64,000 nt of DNA from positions 248,001-312,000 of the forward strand of contig JAQFVV010006631.1 of the NCBI GenBank assembly GCA_028023455.1, in the 5' to 3' direction. Each line of letters opens with the position of its first letter. The stretch's first letter is position 1. The position numbers were made by a program, and so were the translations under genes. This DNA comes from Epiperipatus broadwayi. Lineage: Eukaryota; Onychophora; Udeonychophora; Euonychophora; Peripatidae. Of this stretch, positions 47,892 to 59,792 are shown piece by piece. The notes under the pieces are model-generated. The model saw nothing but the letters and a program-made list of their open reading frames with translations, was not told the DNA's origin and did not search any database.

Positions 47892-50030
47892 TATTGTTTT
47901 GGTTTGCATAAGAATTATTATATGAAGTTAAAAAAAATGGAAATACATGAATTAATAATAAAACAATTTTTATAATAAAAATTTGCGAATATAAATTTAC
48001 TTATTAAAATATACCTAACAAATCATATGCAACCCAAACTTATAAGCCATACTTTAAGATTTTAAATTACTTAAGTGTTAATTTTGACACCTGTTAAACG
48101 TTTATTGCTATTAGAAAACAAGACGCTTGAATTGAATATTTATAAAAACGTTATATTTTTATAATGAAAAATAAAAGTAAACAAAAATATTGATCTCAAA
48201 AATATATTTATATATCATTTATACATATAAAATTATTTACTACCTTTCAAAGTTCACTTATTTATTCTTCTTTCAAAAGTCAACTTATTCCATTGTTTTA
48301 TTCCTTTATCCATTTAATATTAGAATGCATTCTAGTTAAAGTGAAGAAACTATCATGTTAGAGAAAATTGTCAATTCTTGGATGTATGTATATTTTTATC
48401 CTTCTAAAATTTCTTTCCTTGAAAAACAAATAAATAAATTGAAATGTTGAATCCAATATATTAATTTTAGTTACCTCCAGATTATTATTAGATTGACCAT
48501 TATAGATTCAAGATAGCCATATCAAATTTTGGCTTCAGATGCAATAAAATTCATGTGTTGAAATTTGCTTAGTTTTTCTTTTTAAACTGCCTTGGAATAA
48601 ATGAAAGAAAATGGTGCAGCCCCTTGGCTGCGATATATCTCTATTAGCCTGTCATGATTTATATATTTACCATAGAAATCTATCTTATTCCAATATTCTT
48701 AAGATTGGCAATTTCAAAGAGAAAGAAAAAAAAATACAACAAATTTTTATCCTTCAGTTTGTTTTATTACTATCTTCATAATAATGGCTTCTTTTTTGTT
48801 GTTGTTGTTGCTGTTGTTGTTCTCCACATGCAAGCAAATGCTGTTTTGAAAACCATTGTTACATATGTTTTCTTTTAAACAATTAACATTAAAAAATAAA
48901 ATAAAATATCAAGCATATATATATAAAAAAATATTAAATTGAAAATTTATTTGATAGCTTTAAAATATATATATATATACATAAATAATAATATTGCATT
49001 TTTTTAATAATCACTGCAAATAAAATAATTTTTTTATATAATCAACAATTTATATGTCTTTATTCATCTTTAATAATTAAATATTCACAGCGATGCACTA
49101 TCAACATATAAATAAAATAATAACTTCAAACAATAACTATAACTAATAACCTAAACAATAATAATACTTCATATATAAACATCAACTCAAAGAGATTGTT
49201 TTAATAACAAATGACAATTTTTAAAATATAGATAGACTTATCGATATTTACAATATATATATATATATACCCACACAAATATTTTCATGGGTTACAGATA
49301 TAAAAGATAAACTTCAAGAGTTCTTCCATACTTGATTTTTATTATTAATAAAGTGGACATTTCAGCTTCATCCCACATCCTATCGACTGGGTAATGAATA
49401 GAATATTATAAACATGGTTGTAGAGTCACTTGAAACACTGAGTTTATAACAACATTAAAGTTATACTAATAAAAACAGGTATATAAAATTAATAAAATAA
49501 ATATCAAAAAATCTTCAGAGTGATATTTGTTTAAAAAAATAGTTTGTTTGTGTCATCACATAATAATAAATTATCTGATTTTTTCTCACATTTAAATAAT
49601 ATCCATACTAATATTAAATTTATAATGGAGACAGTCTGATAGAAAATTTCCCTTTCTTGATCTATTTCTCACCATGAACTAAAATAACATATCATTTCTA
49701 CTTTTCAAAAAAAAATAGACATATAGACAGATACTTAATTTTTATCACATCATCATCCAAGTAAGATTTTTTGTAGCTAAAACTCTTTCCACTATAGCAA
49801 TTAAGCTTTTAGATAAATCAAATCTACAAAAAATAAGTCATATAAATAGTTTTTATTAGCTAATGATTATAAAAAAATAGTCATCATGCTTAATTCAAGC
49901 CGAAAAAAATCAAAATAAAAAACAAAAAGAAAAAATAACTATTATGATTTGTGTTATTTTATAAAAAGAAATACAGATAATATTGAATGTAAACTAAAAT
50001 GCTGTATTACAAAAACAGCGTATACTATCA
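47141..50030. other. AT-rich sequence with microsatellites
   Basis: TA runs at about 47857-47885, 48965-48979 and 49253-49270, and (TTG)n at about 48794-48820. No supported gene. Confidence 0.5.
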
Positions 50031-50034
50031 AAAA

Positions 50035-50428
50035 TTAATAAAACATAACTAAGCCCGAAAATTCAACCCCTTTTGAGGTTCGTGGAGATGAAATTTCATG
50101 TGACATTTGGAAAGCTTCTTATGTAAGTACGAGCAACAATCACATGAGTACTAAAAGTTATGAAGATGATAATGCAGTTAATCAACACTCATCTTCATCA
50201 GCACTCTCACTCCCTGATATGAATTCAGGACACAATATTGATTTCTCTAATATCAGGATCCGAGCAAGATTTGATATTCTCTACCAATGTAAGGTCAGAG
50301 AAGCCATTAAGATATTAAAAGAACAAATTGTATCTACAGGCATGATGACATACACAAATTTCCTTCTATTTGGAAGAATTTTTTTAAAATCTTATTACTC
50401 TGAAGATTTTCTCACTTGCATTTTTTAA
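50035..50428 (+). other. Possible coding exon or short ORF
   Basis: A plus frame is open from just after a stop near 50034 to the stop at 50426-50428. Before the first in-frame Met (50144) it reads FEVRGDEISCDIWKASY; after it comes a Ser/Asn-rich part and FDILYQCKVREAIKILKEQI. A good 5' splice site, GTAAGT, lies at 50123-50128 inside the frame, so the true exon may end there. Composition is more coding-like than the neighbours, but no family is recognised. Confidence 0.25.
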
Positions 50429-51656
50429 TTATATATACTTGCTTTTCCTAGAGAAAGTTTAACATTGTTATAAACCAGTGCTTGCAGTGTCTCACAAACA
50501 TCTTTATCATATTTTTCATCATCGAGTTGATGGCTGTGTGATCAAGCTGAAACTTCAGTATATTAATAATCAAAATCATAATGGATGAACACAAAGTATA
50601 TCTTGTATATATAATTGTCTTATGTTAGATTAGAGATTATTTAAAATATTTCTTGTACAGTGGTATGTGTCTTCATTTTAAATATTATTTATATACTTTA
50701 ATATATCTTCGTTAAAGATCAATTTTCTTTTTGAAATCAATTATACAATAAAAAACATTTTATTTTATAACAAATTATTTTATAAATAAAAGTGAATCTT
50801 TTGTTTCTTTCATCATTAATTCAAGCTTAAATTCAATAAGCTCAATGTATTCAAAATTATTTTATTCAATATTTTCATCAAAATCTTATAATATTTGAAT
50901 AGAAGGACAATGTATATACTTAAACTAGGCATGTATTGGTCATATAAGATGGCAATGGAGACTGAATGGAATTTGAAAAGCTGTCTTTAAATCCCCTCTA
51001 ATTATAATCTTATAAATAAATAGTCTAATACAGTAATTCATTGTTCAGAAATTCAAAATTTTGACTGGAAGTAACAGTTTTGTGATACAACCCATGAATT
51101 TTGACCTCCATATTCTTTCATTCTGTCATTGCACCAAAAGTTTCTCAAACTATAAATATTTTAATTAACAAAATTATAACTGATAAGAAAAGTACTTGCT
51201 ACTATTTTTAATAATAAATTACATTATTAAAAATAATCACATTTACACAAATATTTCTACCACAGGTTTTAGCATTTAACTAACCCATTATCTAATCTAT
51301 GATTTTTGCTAAATTTCAATTTGATTATTATTTATTTTACTATCTATTTTGTTTTAATCCAAAAAAAAAAACATTTATCATTTATTTGCATATATAAATA
51401 ATTATTATTTTGTGATGCAATCCAATAAATACTTTGCTTATCCTTTCAACACAATTTTATATTAATATAAGATCTTCTTTATAGTAACTATAGCAACTAT
51501 TCCAAAGCAGTTTTCCCACGTACAATTTATCAATTTCATTAACGAATTAATTAACACTCTATTACATTTTACTTTAACGATTTGTCTTGCATTTTTCACT
51601 TTACTATTCTACTTATCTCTTAAGGATCTTTGTTATATATATAAATTTAAAATAAA
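50429..51656. other. AT-rich spacer
   Basis: No gene or clear repeat seen. Confidence 0.5.
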
Positions 51657-51790
51657 TAAAAAATCAAGGCAGATGTCATATCACCCTAATTTAATAAGCG
51701 TGTGTTTACAAATGTTATATATAAAAAAAATTGTAGCAACAAATGTATAAATATATAGAGATTGTAAAATAAGCTCTTAACAAGCTTTGA

Positions 51791-51845
51791 GAATATCCTC
51801 AATCCCAGACTGGTTTCTGCTACTGGCATTGTCAGTGAAGTGCCA
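51791..51845 (-). ncRNA. Degenerate hammerhead motif C1
   Basis: Minus strand reads CUGACAA at 51829-51835, so invariant G8 is A. Helix II UGC-CAGUA-GCA, GAAA and helix III remain. Predicted inactive. Confidence 0.6.
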
Positions 51846-52162
51846 GGACATTCAAGCATTAGATTAAAAATACCAGGATAAGCCCACTCCTTTATCTAAT
51901 GTACAACTATTAAGTAGAAAATCTCAAATTTTCAGACATTGATATGTCTTCCAATCCAGCTATCTAACTTAATAGCCATATGGTACTGAACTAAGTTCAG
52001 GAATATCATATATTAATAGCTTTAGAAACATAAACCACCAAAGCCTTAATAGCAAAAAAATAAAATAAAAAAACAATCAAGTCAATTGTCACATGACCTC
52101 ATTTAATAAGCTTGTGTTTACAAATGTTATATACATAGAACTCTTAACAAGCTTTGAGAATA

Positions 52163-52210
52163 TCCTCAACTCCGGATCAGTTTCTTCTACTGGCATCATC
52201 AGTAAGGTGC
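52163..52210 (-). ncRNA. Degenerate hammerhead motif C2
   Basis: CUGAUGA (52196-52202) and GAAA are intact, but helix II has lost a G-C pair (GCA changed to GAA), helix III is mispaired and helix I is weak. Probably inactive. Confidence 0.6.
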
Positions 52211-52504
52211 CTGAACATTCAAGCATTAGATTAAAAATATCAGAACAAACACAGTACTTTATGTAATGTATAAATATTAAGTAGAAAATCTGAAATTTTC
52301 AAACATCCATATGTCTTCCAATCCAGCCATCTAACTTAAAGTGTCATATGGGACTAACCAAACTTCAGATACACCATATATTATGGCTATTTAAGTTAGA
52401 TAGCTGGATATCTGAAAATTTCAGATTTTCTACTTAATAGTTATACATTAGATAAAGTGATGGGCTTGTCCTCGTATTTTTAATCTAATGCTTGAATATC
52501 CTGG

Positions 52505-52546
52505 CACCTCACTGATGATGCCAGTAGCAGAAACCAGTCTGGGGTT
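52505..52546 (+). ncRNA. Hammerhead ribozyme motif C3 (type I)
   Basis: CUGAUGA is at 52512-52518 and helix II is UGC-CAGUA-GCA (three pairs, U-A at 10.1/11.1). GAAA is at 52530-52533, helix III is ACCAGU with a two-base loop, and C17 is at 52539. Helix I pairs ACCUCA (52506-52511) with UGGGGU (52540-52545). All invariant bases are present. Confidence 0.77.
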
Positions 52547-52873
52547 GAGCATATTCCCAAATCTTGTTAAGAGCTTATTTTGTGAACTCTGTATATAAAA
52601 TTTGTAAACACAAGCTTATTAAATTAGGTCATGTGACATCTCACTTGATAAATTTTGTAATTTTATTTTTTGCTACTGAGACTTTGGTGATTTTATATTG
52701 CTAAAGATTATAATATATGGTGTATCTGAACTTAGTTGACTCACATATGGCCATTTAAGTTAGGTATCTGGATTGGAAGACAAATGGATGTCTAAAAAAA
52801 TTCAGATTTTCTGGTTAAAAGTTATACATTAGCTAAATTGTTGAGCTTGTCTTGGTATTTTTAATATAATGCT

Positions 52874-53373
52874 NNNNNNNNNNNNNNNNNNNNNNNNNNN
52901 NNNNNNNNNNNNNNNNNNNNNNNNNNNNNNNNNNNNNNNNNNNNNNNNNNNNNNNNNNNNNNNNNNNNNNNNNNNNNNNNNNNNNNNNNNNNNNNNNNNN
53001 NNNNNNNNNNNNNNNNNNNNNNNNNNNNNNNNNNNNNNNNNNNNNNNNNNNNNNNNNNNNNNNNNNNNNNNNNNNNNNNNNNNNNNNNNNNNNNNNNNNN
53101 NNNNNNNNNNNNNNNNNNNNNNNNNNNNNNNNNNNNNNNNNNNNNNNNNNNNNNNNNNNNNNNNNNNNNNNNNNNNNNNNNNNNNNNNNNNNNNNNNNNN
53201 NNNNNNNNNNNNNNNNNNNNNNNNNNNNNNNNNNNNNNNNNNNNNNNNNNNNNNNNNNNNNNNNNNNNNNNNNNNNNNNNNNNNNNNNNNNNNNNNNNNN
53301 NNNNNNNNNNNNNNNNNNNNNNNNNNNNNNNNNNNNNNNNNNNNNNNNNNNNNNNNNNNNNNNNNNNNNNNNN
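52874..53373. other. Assembly gap, 500 N
   Basis: Exactly 500 N. It interrupts the last unit of cluster C, so the true number of units and its right boundary are unknown. Confidence 0.99.
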
Positions 53374-53780
53374 ATTAATTATTTAAATTAGGTATTTAAA
53401 TATTCCACTTGCTTAAGAGTTGGATACTATTTTTTAATGGTGTATGTTGTTAGTGGTAAAAAACCATGCCTCTTTCACTATTTCCTGTCAACTTTGGTCC
53501 ATGCAAACAGCTTGTTAATGCTCCCAAGAATCTAATTTGTATATTCAGAATTATTATTTGCTTGCTTGTATAAAATATGAGAGACTATTGTGGCATGCAT
53601 TTTGCCCTCAATTTTCGAAATATGTTGCCTAAAATGGTAGGTTGCTGCATTTAATTTTGTAGACAACCTGAGATGTTTGGTCCAGGGGGAGGTTAGTCTA
53701 TTTTTGGTGTTATTTTCATAATCTGTTAAAAATTAGGGGTCGAAATATGTGCTATTTTAAGTATGCATCCTCCGTCACTT
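53374..53780. other. Unassigned spacer
   Basis: Less AT-rich than average, with no repeat partner in the window and no gene. Confidence 0.4.
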
Positions 53781-54240
53781 TGAATTTCAAAAATGACCAA
53801 AAATGTCATCTGACACATCTAAGTGATAAAATAATACAAGAAAATGCAAAAAAATTAGAACATGGGTCATGTGACTAATTTGTAAAATATGCCAAAACAT
53901 CAAAATATTAATATTAAAGGTCATGTTTTTATAATAGCAATTAAAAGTAACACACATTGATATTACATAATAAAAAAAGCCAAAATGTAAAAAAATGAGA
54001 AATCTGGCAAGAAAAAATTGACAAAATAGTTCTGATATCGTATAATAAAAAAAAAGCCCAAACACATAAAATATTTAGAAACTGTGGTCATGTGACTATA
54101 ATATGAATTAAATGCAACACATATAGATCGGAGACTAATATTTAAAAAAAAAGCCAAACATAAATAATTTAGAAATCTGGTCAAGCAAAACTTGACAAAA
54201 ATGGATCTGAGATTGCATGATAAAAAAAAAAAAAAAAAAA
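53781..54240. repeat. Diverged tandem repeats at left end of giant inverted repeat
   Basis: The motif pair TAATAAAAAAA-GCC(C)AAA and TTAGAAA.CTGGTCA recurs near 53975, 54050 and 54150, with an older relative near 53840. TCATGTGACTA recurs at about 53866 and 54089. Mirror-image copies lie at about 61300-61560. Confidence 0.65.
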
Positions 54241-55108
54241 AATTAAAATATAAAAAGCTAACGAATGCATTAACACAGGTTACAAAAGATATCTAAAGGA
54301 TTCTTAACATATAAAAAGCATTATGTATTATTAATGTATAAACATAGATATTTAAAATATATAAAAAGCTAACATGTATTATTAAATCATGCATGTTACA
54401 AAATTAACACTTAAATTTACAACTTGTAAACCGAATTTTTATAAAAATATAAAAAGATCGATCGAAGATATATATACAAATGTAAAAATAAAACTGATTA
54501 ATTTTACAATTAATTATATTTATTCTTACTAGAACTATGATGTTGCAAGTTCCATTTGTTGCAAAATTTTAGAATCTGCTTGTCATTTCTGCCTAGAAAA
54601 ACATACAAAATGTAGAACTCAGGTCACTTGACTCTAATATCAATTAAAAGCATCTTGTATTTTTGCCTAGAAAACCATTAGATCTCTACAGGGTTCTAAT
54701 TAATATATCCACAGGCAAGATAGGTCCCTTGCAGGCGGATTGATTTGCAGCGTTTTTAAAAATCAACAAATGCAGTTTTTTAAGATTATCATTGGCTAAA
54801 ATGTAAAAATGAAAATAACAGTATGATTAAATAAAAGTAAAATAATACACTTTCCCATTTTAAATTATAAATCCCATAATTTACATTGTAATGGTAAGAT
54901 TTGTACATTCACACAACAAAATTCCCAGCATAAATGAAACACACTAAAAATCACATCTAATCTAGATGGTGAGACACAGAGTTCAGCCACTATATTCAAT
55001 AAATTTATTCTTTGATTTAATAATTCTATGAATCACATCAGTAGCAAAGAGTGAAGCAAGAGACTCGGGAAATAATAAATTCAAATTACAATAAATTAAC
55101 CAAACAAA

Positions 55109-55150
<42 letters not shown>

Positions 55151-55764
55151 CTGTCTAGATAATGCATATATTAATAATTAATACTAAATTAGAGTAGATT
55201 TGGATAAGATTTAGTAATGAGTTGCAAATAATACACTAAACATTTATAAGTTTTAAAATATTTTTAATTATTAAAATATAAGATAAATAATACAAATATA
55301 AGTGCATTACGATTTACACACACCTAGGTGTCTTACAATGATGAATGGATTTTAATACAGGTTTTCAGCTTTTATGCACTTTAAAATAATTTAGATTTTG
55401 TTTATTACAAATTAATATCTACAGTTTCTAATCAGGCCTTAGTTATGATATGCCATTCCTACATGTTTGATAATAAGTCTTACAAGAATGACAACTGAGA
55501 AGTATACTAAAAACATTAATATTACATAATGAGCAAAAATGTGTTCTCAATGCTTGTTTTAATACTGAAACAAGATCCAGAGATTTTGAGGATCATTGCC
55601 TAATAATTGATGATATATGAAGGGTTAATTGGTGACTGTGTTACACCTCTCTTGGACACTATGATGCTACATAACTAAGTAAGGGTTTGTGGCCCGAATA
55701 TGTAATTACCCTGGGGATTCAGTATCAAATACATGGTTATTGGGGGATCTTAGTTAATTTGCTA

Positions 55765-55784
55765 TTAACAAAAGGAACATATAG
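55765..55784. other. Empty site matching the 59435 insertion
   Basis: TTAACAAAAGGAACATAT here is the mirror of the right-arm sequence around 59423-59434 / 59781-59800 without the 346-bp insert. The flanks match on both sides (ATATGGTTCTGG beyond one side, GCTATTAACA on the other). Confidence 0.8.
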
Positions 55785-56719
55785 TGCAGTGATTGAAGCA
55801 GCTTAACATATGGTTCTGGACCATAGTGTTCCTGTTCTAAAAGAAGTGCTGTCCAAACTAATTAATGGGGGCTCCATACACCAAAGCCCAGTATTCTAAT
55901 AAAAAATACATATAGCAAGGGGGTATATTGCACCTGTGTGTTTTATAATGACACATTCATAACACTTTCCAAATTTATCAAATATTAAAATTACGTTAAA
56001 GGACTAAATCTATAGTTTGATCTCAAAAATGACTCATACACAGGTTCGTAAATTAGCATAATGAGATCATGCTAAAATGTGTAATTATATGTGATCTAGT
56101 TTATTAATTATGTCCATATAGTTCATAAAAATCAAACTAAGGAGGAATAAAGTCCATTTGGGACTTAATTAACTAATTGTTTATAATATGTTTTTAAAAA
56201 ATCATTCTGTCTTCACTTAACTAAATATAATTTATTAACATGCAAACCTGAATAACGATAAGCTAAAACATAATAGCTGAACTAACATATATAAAAGTAG
56301 GTTTCTCAGAACTGGAGATTTATGTGTGAACTAAAAAACAACATACATTAGCTACATGAGAGCTTAGCATCTCTCCAAATTATTAATATCAAACTCCACT
56401 CCGGAATTAAGGCATAGCAATAAATTAATAAAATAACAATATAAGGTAAAATAATATAGGCAAGACTACAGATTCGAAAGATGCAGATTTAATAGTAACC
56501 CAATACAGTTATTATGATTTAGAAAGTTTATTAAATTAGATTATTTGATTTTAAAAATGGCAAGATAAATACAAAGATTGTTATTGAATCAAAATTACAT
56601 TATAGTTTCATTAAAGTTACTTTACAGAGTTATTTATTATAAAATCATTATTTATAAAAGTTCAATATTTATAGGTAGCTTTAGAGAGTTATGAAATTAG
56701 TTTAATTTTAGAGAGCTCT

Positions 56720-56900
56720 GGGGGAAGATATGTTTACTGATAATTTTCTAGCTGAGGCATCTTCACCATCTGGTGGTGGCATTTTCTGCTGGCTGATGTG
56801 CCTCCATTGTTATCATGGCAGGCAGTTGATCTCATATTTCTCCACCATTAGGAACCTTGTTGCATTCTAGATTTTGGTTTTCATTTTAGAAGGAGGCATA
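56720..56900 (+). repeat. G+C-richer module, left-arm copy
   Basis: A less AT-rich block in the left arm. Its plus-strand translation FLAEASS..., FCWLMCLHCYHGRQLIS and YFSTIRNLVAF parallels the minus-strand translation of the right-arm copy, but it has stops. Whether it was ever coding is unclear. Confidence 0.5.
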
Positions 56901-57000
56901 GCCCTCCACTGAAAATACTTTTATAAAATTCAAGAGAGTGAACCTAATGTTTTAATTTTGTTTTTTTTTTATCAATGCCTCCACTCCTGCCAGACCATGA

Positions 57001-57235
57001 GTTCTTTAGAAGTTTTACTTTTATGATTTAAGTTTCAACATCTCTTTATTACTTTAAAGAAGACCAAAGTAAAGTTAATTTATTCAGAACATAGTGCAGT
57101 TTGACTGCTTTTCCTTTGTCTTAAAGTTTTATTTTTATGATTTAAGTTTTTAATATCTTTTTATTACTTTAAATAAGACAACAGTGAAATTAATTTATTC
57201 AGATAGTATTCCAGTTTGACTTTTTTCTTTTTTGT
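57001..57235. repeat. Tandem pair inside left arm, about 120-bp unit
   Basis: TTTTATGATTTAAGTTT, TTATTACTTTAAA and TTAATTTATTCAGA occur twice in order (from about 57010 and 57125). The right arm has the mirror pair at about 58040-58280, so this duplication came before the inverted duplication. Confidence 0.75.
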
Positions 57236-57515
57236 CTCAAAATGTATCTTGGAATTTATTTTTAAAACTCCATCCTTCGTTTTCACTCAAATTAAACCAG
57301 ATGTGTGTGATAAGATAATTTTCAAGAATCAGATGAATTTTTTTAAAATAGATTTTAAGGCTTGTCATCATCTCGATATATATGTAATTTTTTTGCTCTT
57401 GAACTTGGAAATTTATATATGAATAAGAGTAAATTTGTACTTAAAGATAAATAACTTAAAGATAATTAATTTAAATAGTGTTGCAATGCTTATAAGGTTT
57501 AGTACATCACAGTCA

Positions 57516-57759
57516 TTATGTACTATAGTAGTATTCTTTTCCTAATTCAAACACACCTAAGTCTGTGTATATAATCCTACTATAATTTATTTTGATTTGT
57601 AATAGTGTATATTTACATGTATTTGCTTATATTTGTATATTTGCATACATCTAATATATTAAAGTCTGTATGCATATTGTTTATGTATACACAGTTATGA
57701 ATTGAAATATTAAATTAAGTTGTGTAAACATTGTTGTATATACATAAGCACACTTACAT
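57516..57759. other. Centre (loop) of giant inverted repeat
   Basis: About 245 bp of AT-rich sequence with TATAnn/TGTATA steps and no ORF. Symmetry of the flanks ends at GTACATCACAG (57500-57510) and CTGTGATGTAA (57775-57785). Confidence 0.6.
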
Positions 57760-58336
57760 ATATATGAAAATAAGTCTGTGATGTAATAGATCTTATAATA
57801 TTGCAGTGCGATTTAAATTATTTATTTTTAAGTTATTTTATCTTTAAGTAAAATTTACTCTTATTCACATATAAATTTCCAATTTCAAAGGTAACAAAAC
57901 TACATATATAATAAGATGTTTACAGGACTTAAAATTACTTTTAAAAAAATTGTCTGATTTTTGGAAATTATCTTATGTCAAATGCACCTATTTTAATTTG
58001 TGTGAGAACCAAGAACAGAGTTTTAAAAATAAATTTTAAAATACATTTTAAGACAAAAGACCAGTGGTCAAACTGCAATATTATCTGAATAAATTAATGT
58101 TACTGTTTGTTGTTTTCTTTAAAGCAATAAAGATATCATTAAAACTTAAATCATAAAATTAAAACTTTAAGACAAAGGAGAAGCAGTCAAACTGCACTAT
58201 GTTCTGAATAAATTAATTTTACTTGGTCTGCTTTAAAGTAATAAAGAGATGTTAAAACTTAAATCATAAAACTAAAATTTGTAAACAACTTCAGGGTCTA
58301 CAAAGGGGAGAAAAAGCATTGATAAAACACCAAAAT

Positions 58337-58576
58337 TCAAATATCAGAGTTCCATTCTTTTGAATTTTGTAATGTATGGCCACTGGAGGTTACACCTCCT
58401 TCTACAGTGGAAACCATTGGATAGAATGCAACCAGGTCCAGGATGGTGGAGAAGTTTGAGATCAACTGCCTGCCATGAAAACATTGGAGGCACACCAGCC
58501 CAGCAGAGAATGCCAGTATCAGATGCCATGAAGATGCCTCAGCTAAAAAATTAGTGGCAAACATATCTTCACACAT
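58337..58576 (-). repeat. G+C-richer module, right-arm copy (79-codon ORF)
   Basis: The minus strand is open for 79 codons, including FLAEASS, LVCLQCFHGRQLISNFSTIL and LVAFYPMVS. The left arm conserves the same reading in part but with stops. No domain is recognised. The module is notable for its base composition, and the ORF may be incidental. Confidence 0.4.
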
Positions 58577-59422
58577 AACTCTATAAAATTACATCTAAAA
58601 TTAAACTAATTTCATAAATGTAATTTTGATCCAATAAGAATCTTACCTCTTTTAAATAAAATAATCTAATGTAATAATATTTCTAAATCATAATAACAGT
58701 ATTCAGTTATTATCACAACTGTATCTTTCCAATCTGCAGTATTGCCTATATTATTTTACCTTATATTGTTATTTTATTAATTTATGCTATGCCTTAATTC
58801 AAAGCAGAGTTTGATAATGTTAATAATTTTGGAGAGATGATAAGCTTTCACATAGATAATTTATGTTGCTTTTAGCACACAGATAAATCTCCAACCTGAA
58901 AACCTACTTTTATATATGTTAGTTAAGCTACTATGTTTTAGCTCATCATTATTTATGTTTGCATGTTAATAAATTATATTTAGTTAAGTGATGGCAAGAA
59001 TGATATTTTGAAAGCATATTATAAACAATTATTTAATTAAGTCCCAAATATTTTTCAATTCTCTTTAGTTTCTTTTTATAAACTATAAAAATTTAATTAA
59101 TAAACTAGATCACATATAATTACCCCCTTTAGCATGATTTAAATATGTTAATTTACAAACTGGCATATAGTAGTTTCACAGTTTAAAATTATACATTTAG
59201 CACTTTAATAATTTTAATATTTGATAAATTTAGAAAATGTTACAAATGTGTCCTTCTAAAGCCCACAGATGCAATATATGCATTGCTATATATATATTTT
59301 CTTCCTAGAATGGGCTTTGTTATATGGGCTACCCCATTATTCTTAATTCGGACAGCTCTCTCTTTTAGAACTGATACACAAGGGTCCAGAACCATATATT
59401 AAGCTGTTCTGACCACCGAACT

Positions 59423-59434
59423 AAATGTTCCTTT
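59423..59434. repeat. Target-site duplication (left) of element D4
   Basis: AAATGTTCCTTT, repeated exactly at 59781-59792. The mirror site in the left arm has a single copy. Confidence 0.85.
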
Positions 59435-59780
59435 GAGCAATCCATCATCAGATTTTCAATTGGATGGACGGTTGAAATGGAGTGTGGAGTTGATTGGAGC
59501 CTGTTTATTAAAGTATGAGGATTGGCTATCTTAATATATATCTGAGCACTTATAGCATATATGTGTAGAGATGGTAATGTGGACCAACTGATGATTGCTG
59601 GTTTAGCATGAAATATGTATATTGGTGATTATTTATCTTTTCGACTTATATGTGTTTGGGTGTATCAGTGTTATGAGAAAGTGTGGATAGTGGTGGGTCA
59701 TGTGAAAGTCTATGCTCATATACCCTATATATTACATATATGGACACAGGTATATAATAACCCTGTGTGTTTCAGTTATT
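59435..59780 (+). mobile_element. 346-bp hammerhead-bearing element D4, full length
   Basis: Starts GAGCAATCCATCATCAG and ends GTGTGTTTCAGTTATT. It is flanked by a 12-bp target duplication and is absent from the opposite arm of the giant inverted repeat, so its boundaries are exact. The minus-strand copy at 22016-22364 has the same two ends. It has no coding capacity. The hammerhead lies at element positions about 135-191. Internal (TA)-like and pol III box signals are not evident, so it looks like a non-autonomous retroelement moved by another element's enzymes. Confidence 0.88.
59569..59625 (+). ncRNA. Hammerhead motif D4, weakened helix II
   Basis: CUGAUGA is at 59588-59594, with helix II core UGCU-GGUUU-AGCA, GAAA, helix III AUAUGUAU and A17. 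Helix I pairs CCAA with UUGG and GGUAAU with AUUAUU. Position 10.1/11.1 is U/U as in D2 and D3, so this is the subfamily state rather than random decay. Confidence 0.65.
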
Positions 59781-59792
59781 AAATGTTCCTTT
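59781..59792. repeat. Target-site duplication (right) of element D4
   Basis: AAATGTTCCTTT, identical to 59423-59434. Confidence 0.85.

Larger units (their letters stand above)
51657..52873. mobile_element. Hammerhead-bearing repeat cluster C (--++), cut by gap
   Basis: Units: about 51657-52071 and 52072-52382 (ribozyme on minus), then 52383-52650 and 52651-52873 (plus orientation, the last running into the assembly gap). The direct period is about 411 bp. The inversion point near 52382 follows CACCATATATTATGGC. The order is the same as at 9299-10675. The family marker CATATATTAATAGC and the TCAAGTCA..GTCACATGACCT..AATAAGC block link it to cluster B. Confidence 0.8.
53945..57515. repeat. Giant inverted repeat, left arm
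   Basis: Pairs in order with 57760-61572 reversed. Anchors (left with right): 54466 with 61070 (GATCGATCGAAGATATATA), 55350 with 60190 (CAGGTTTTCAGCTTTTAT / ATAAAAGCTGAGAACCTG), 55810 with 59385 (TGGTTCTGGACC / GGGTCCAGAACC), 56400 with 58800 (GGAATTAAGGCATAGC / GCTATGCCTTAATTC) and 57100 with 58190 (CATAGTGCAGTTTGACTGCT / AGCAGTCAAACTGCACTATG). The arms differ by many substitutions and indels. No transposase frame is present. Confidence 0.85.

Noticed and set aside
52869-53378. Open frame of 169 unknown residues
   Set aside because: It is the 500-N assembly gap.
53787-54184. Two minus ORFs rich in Phe, Ile and Leu
   Set aside because: They translate the A-rich tandem repeats at the tip of the giant inverted repeat.
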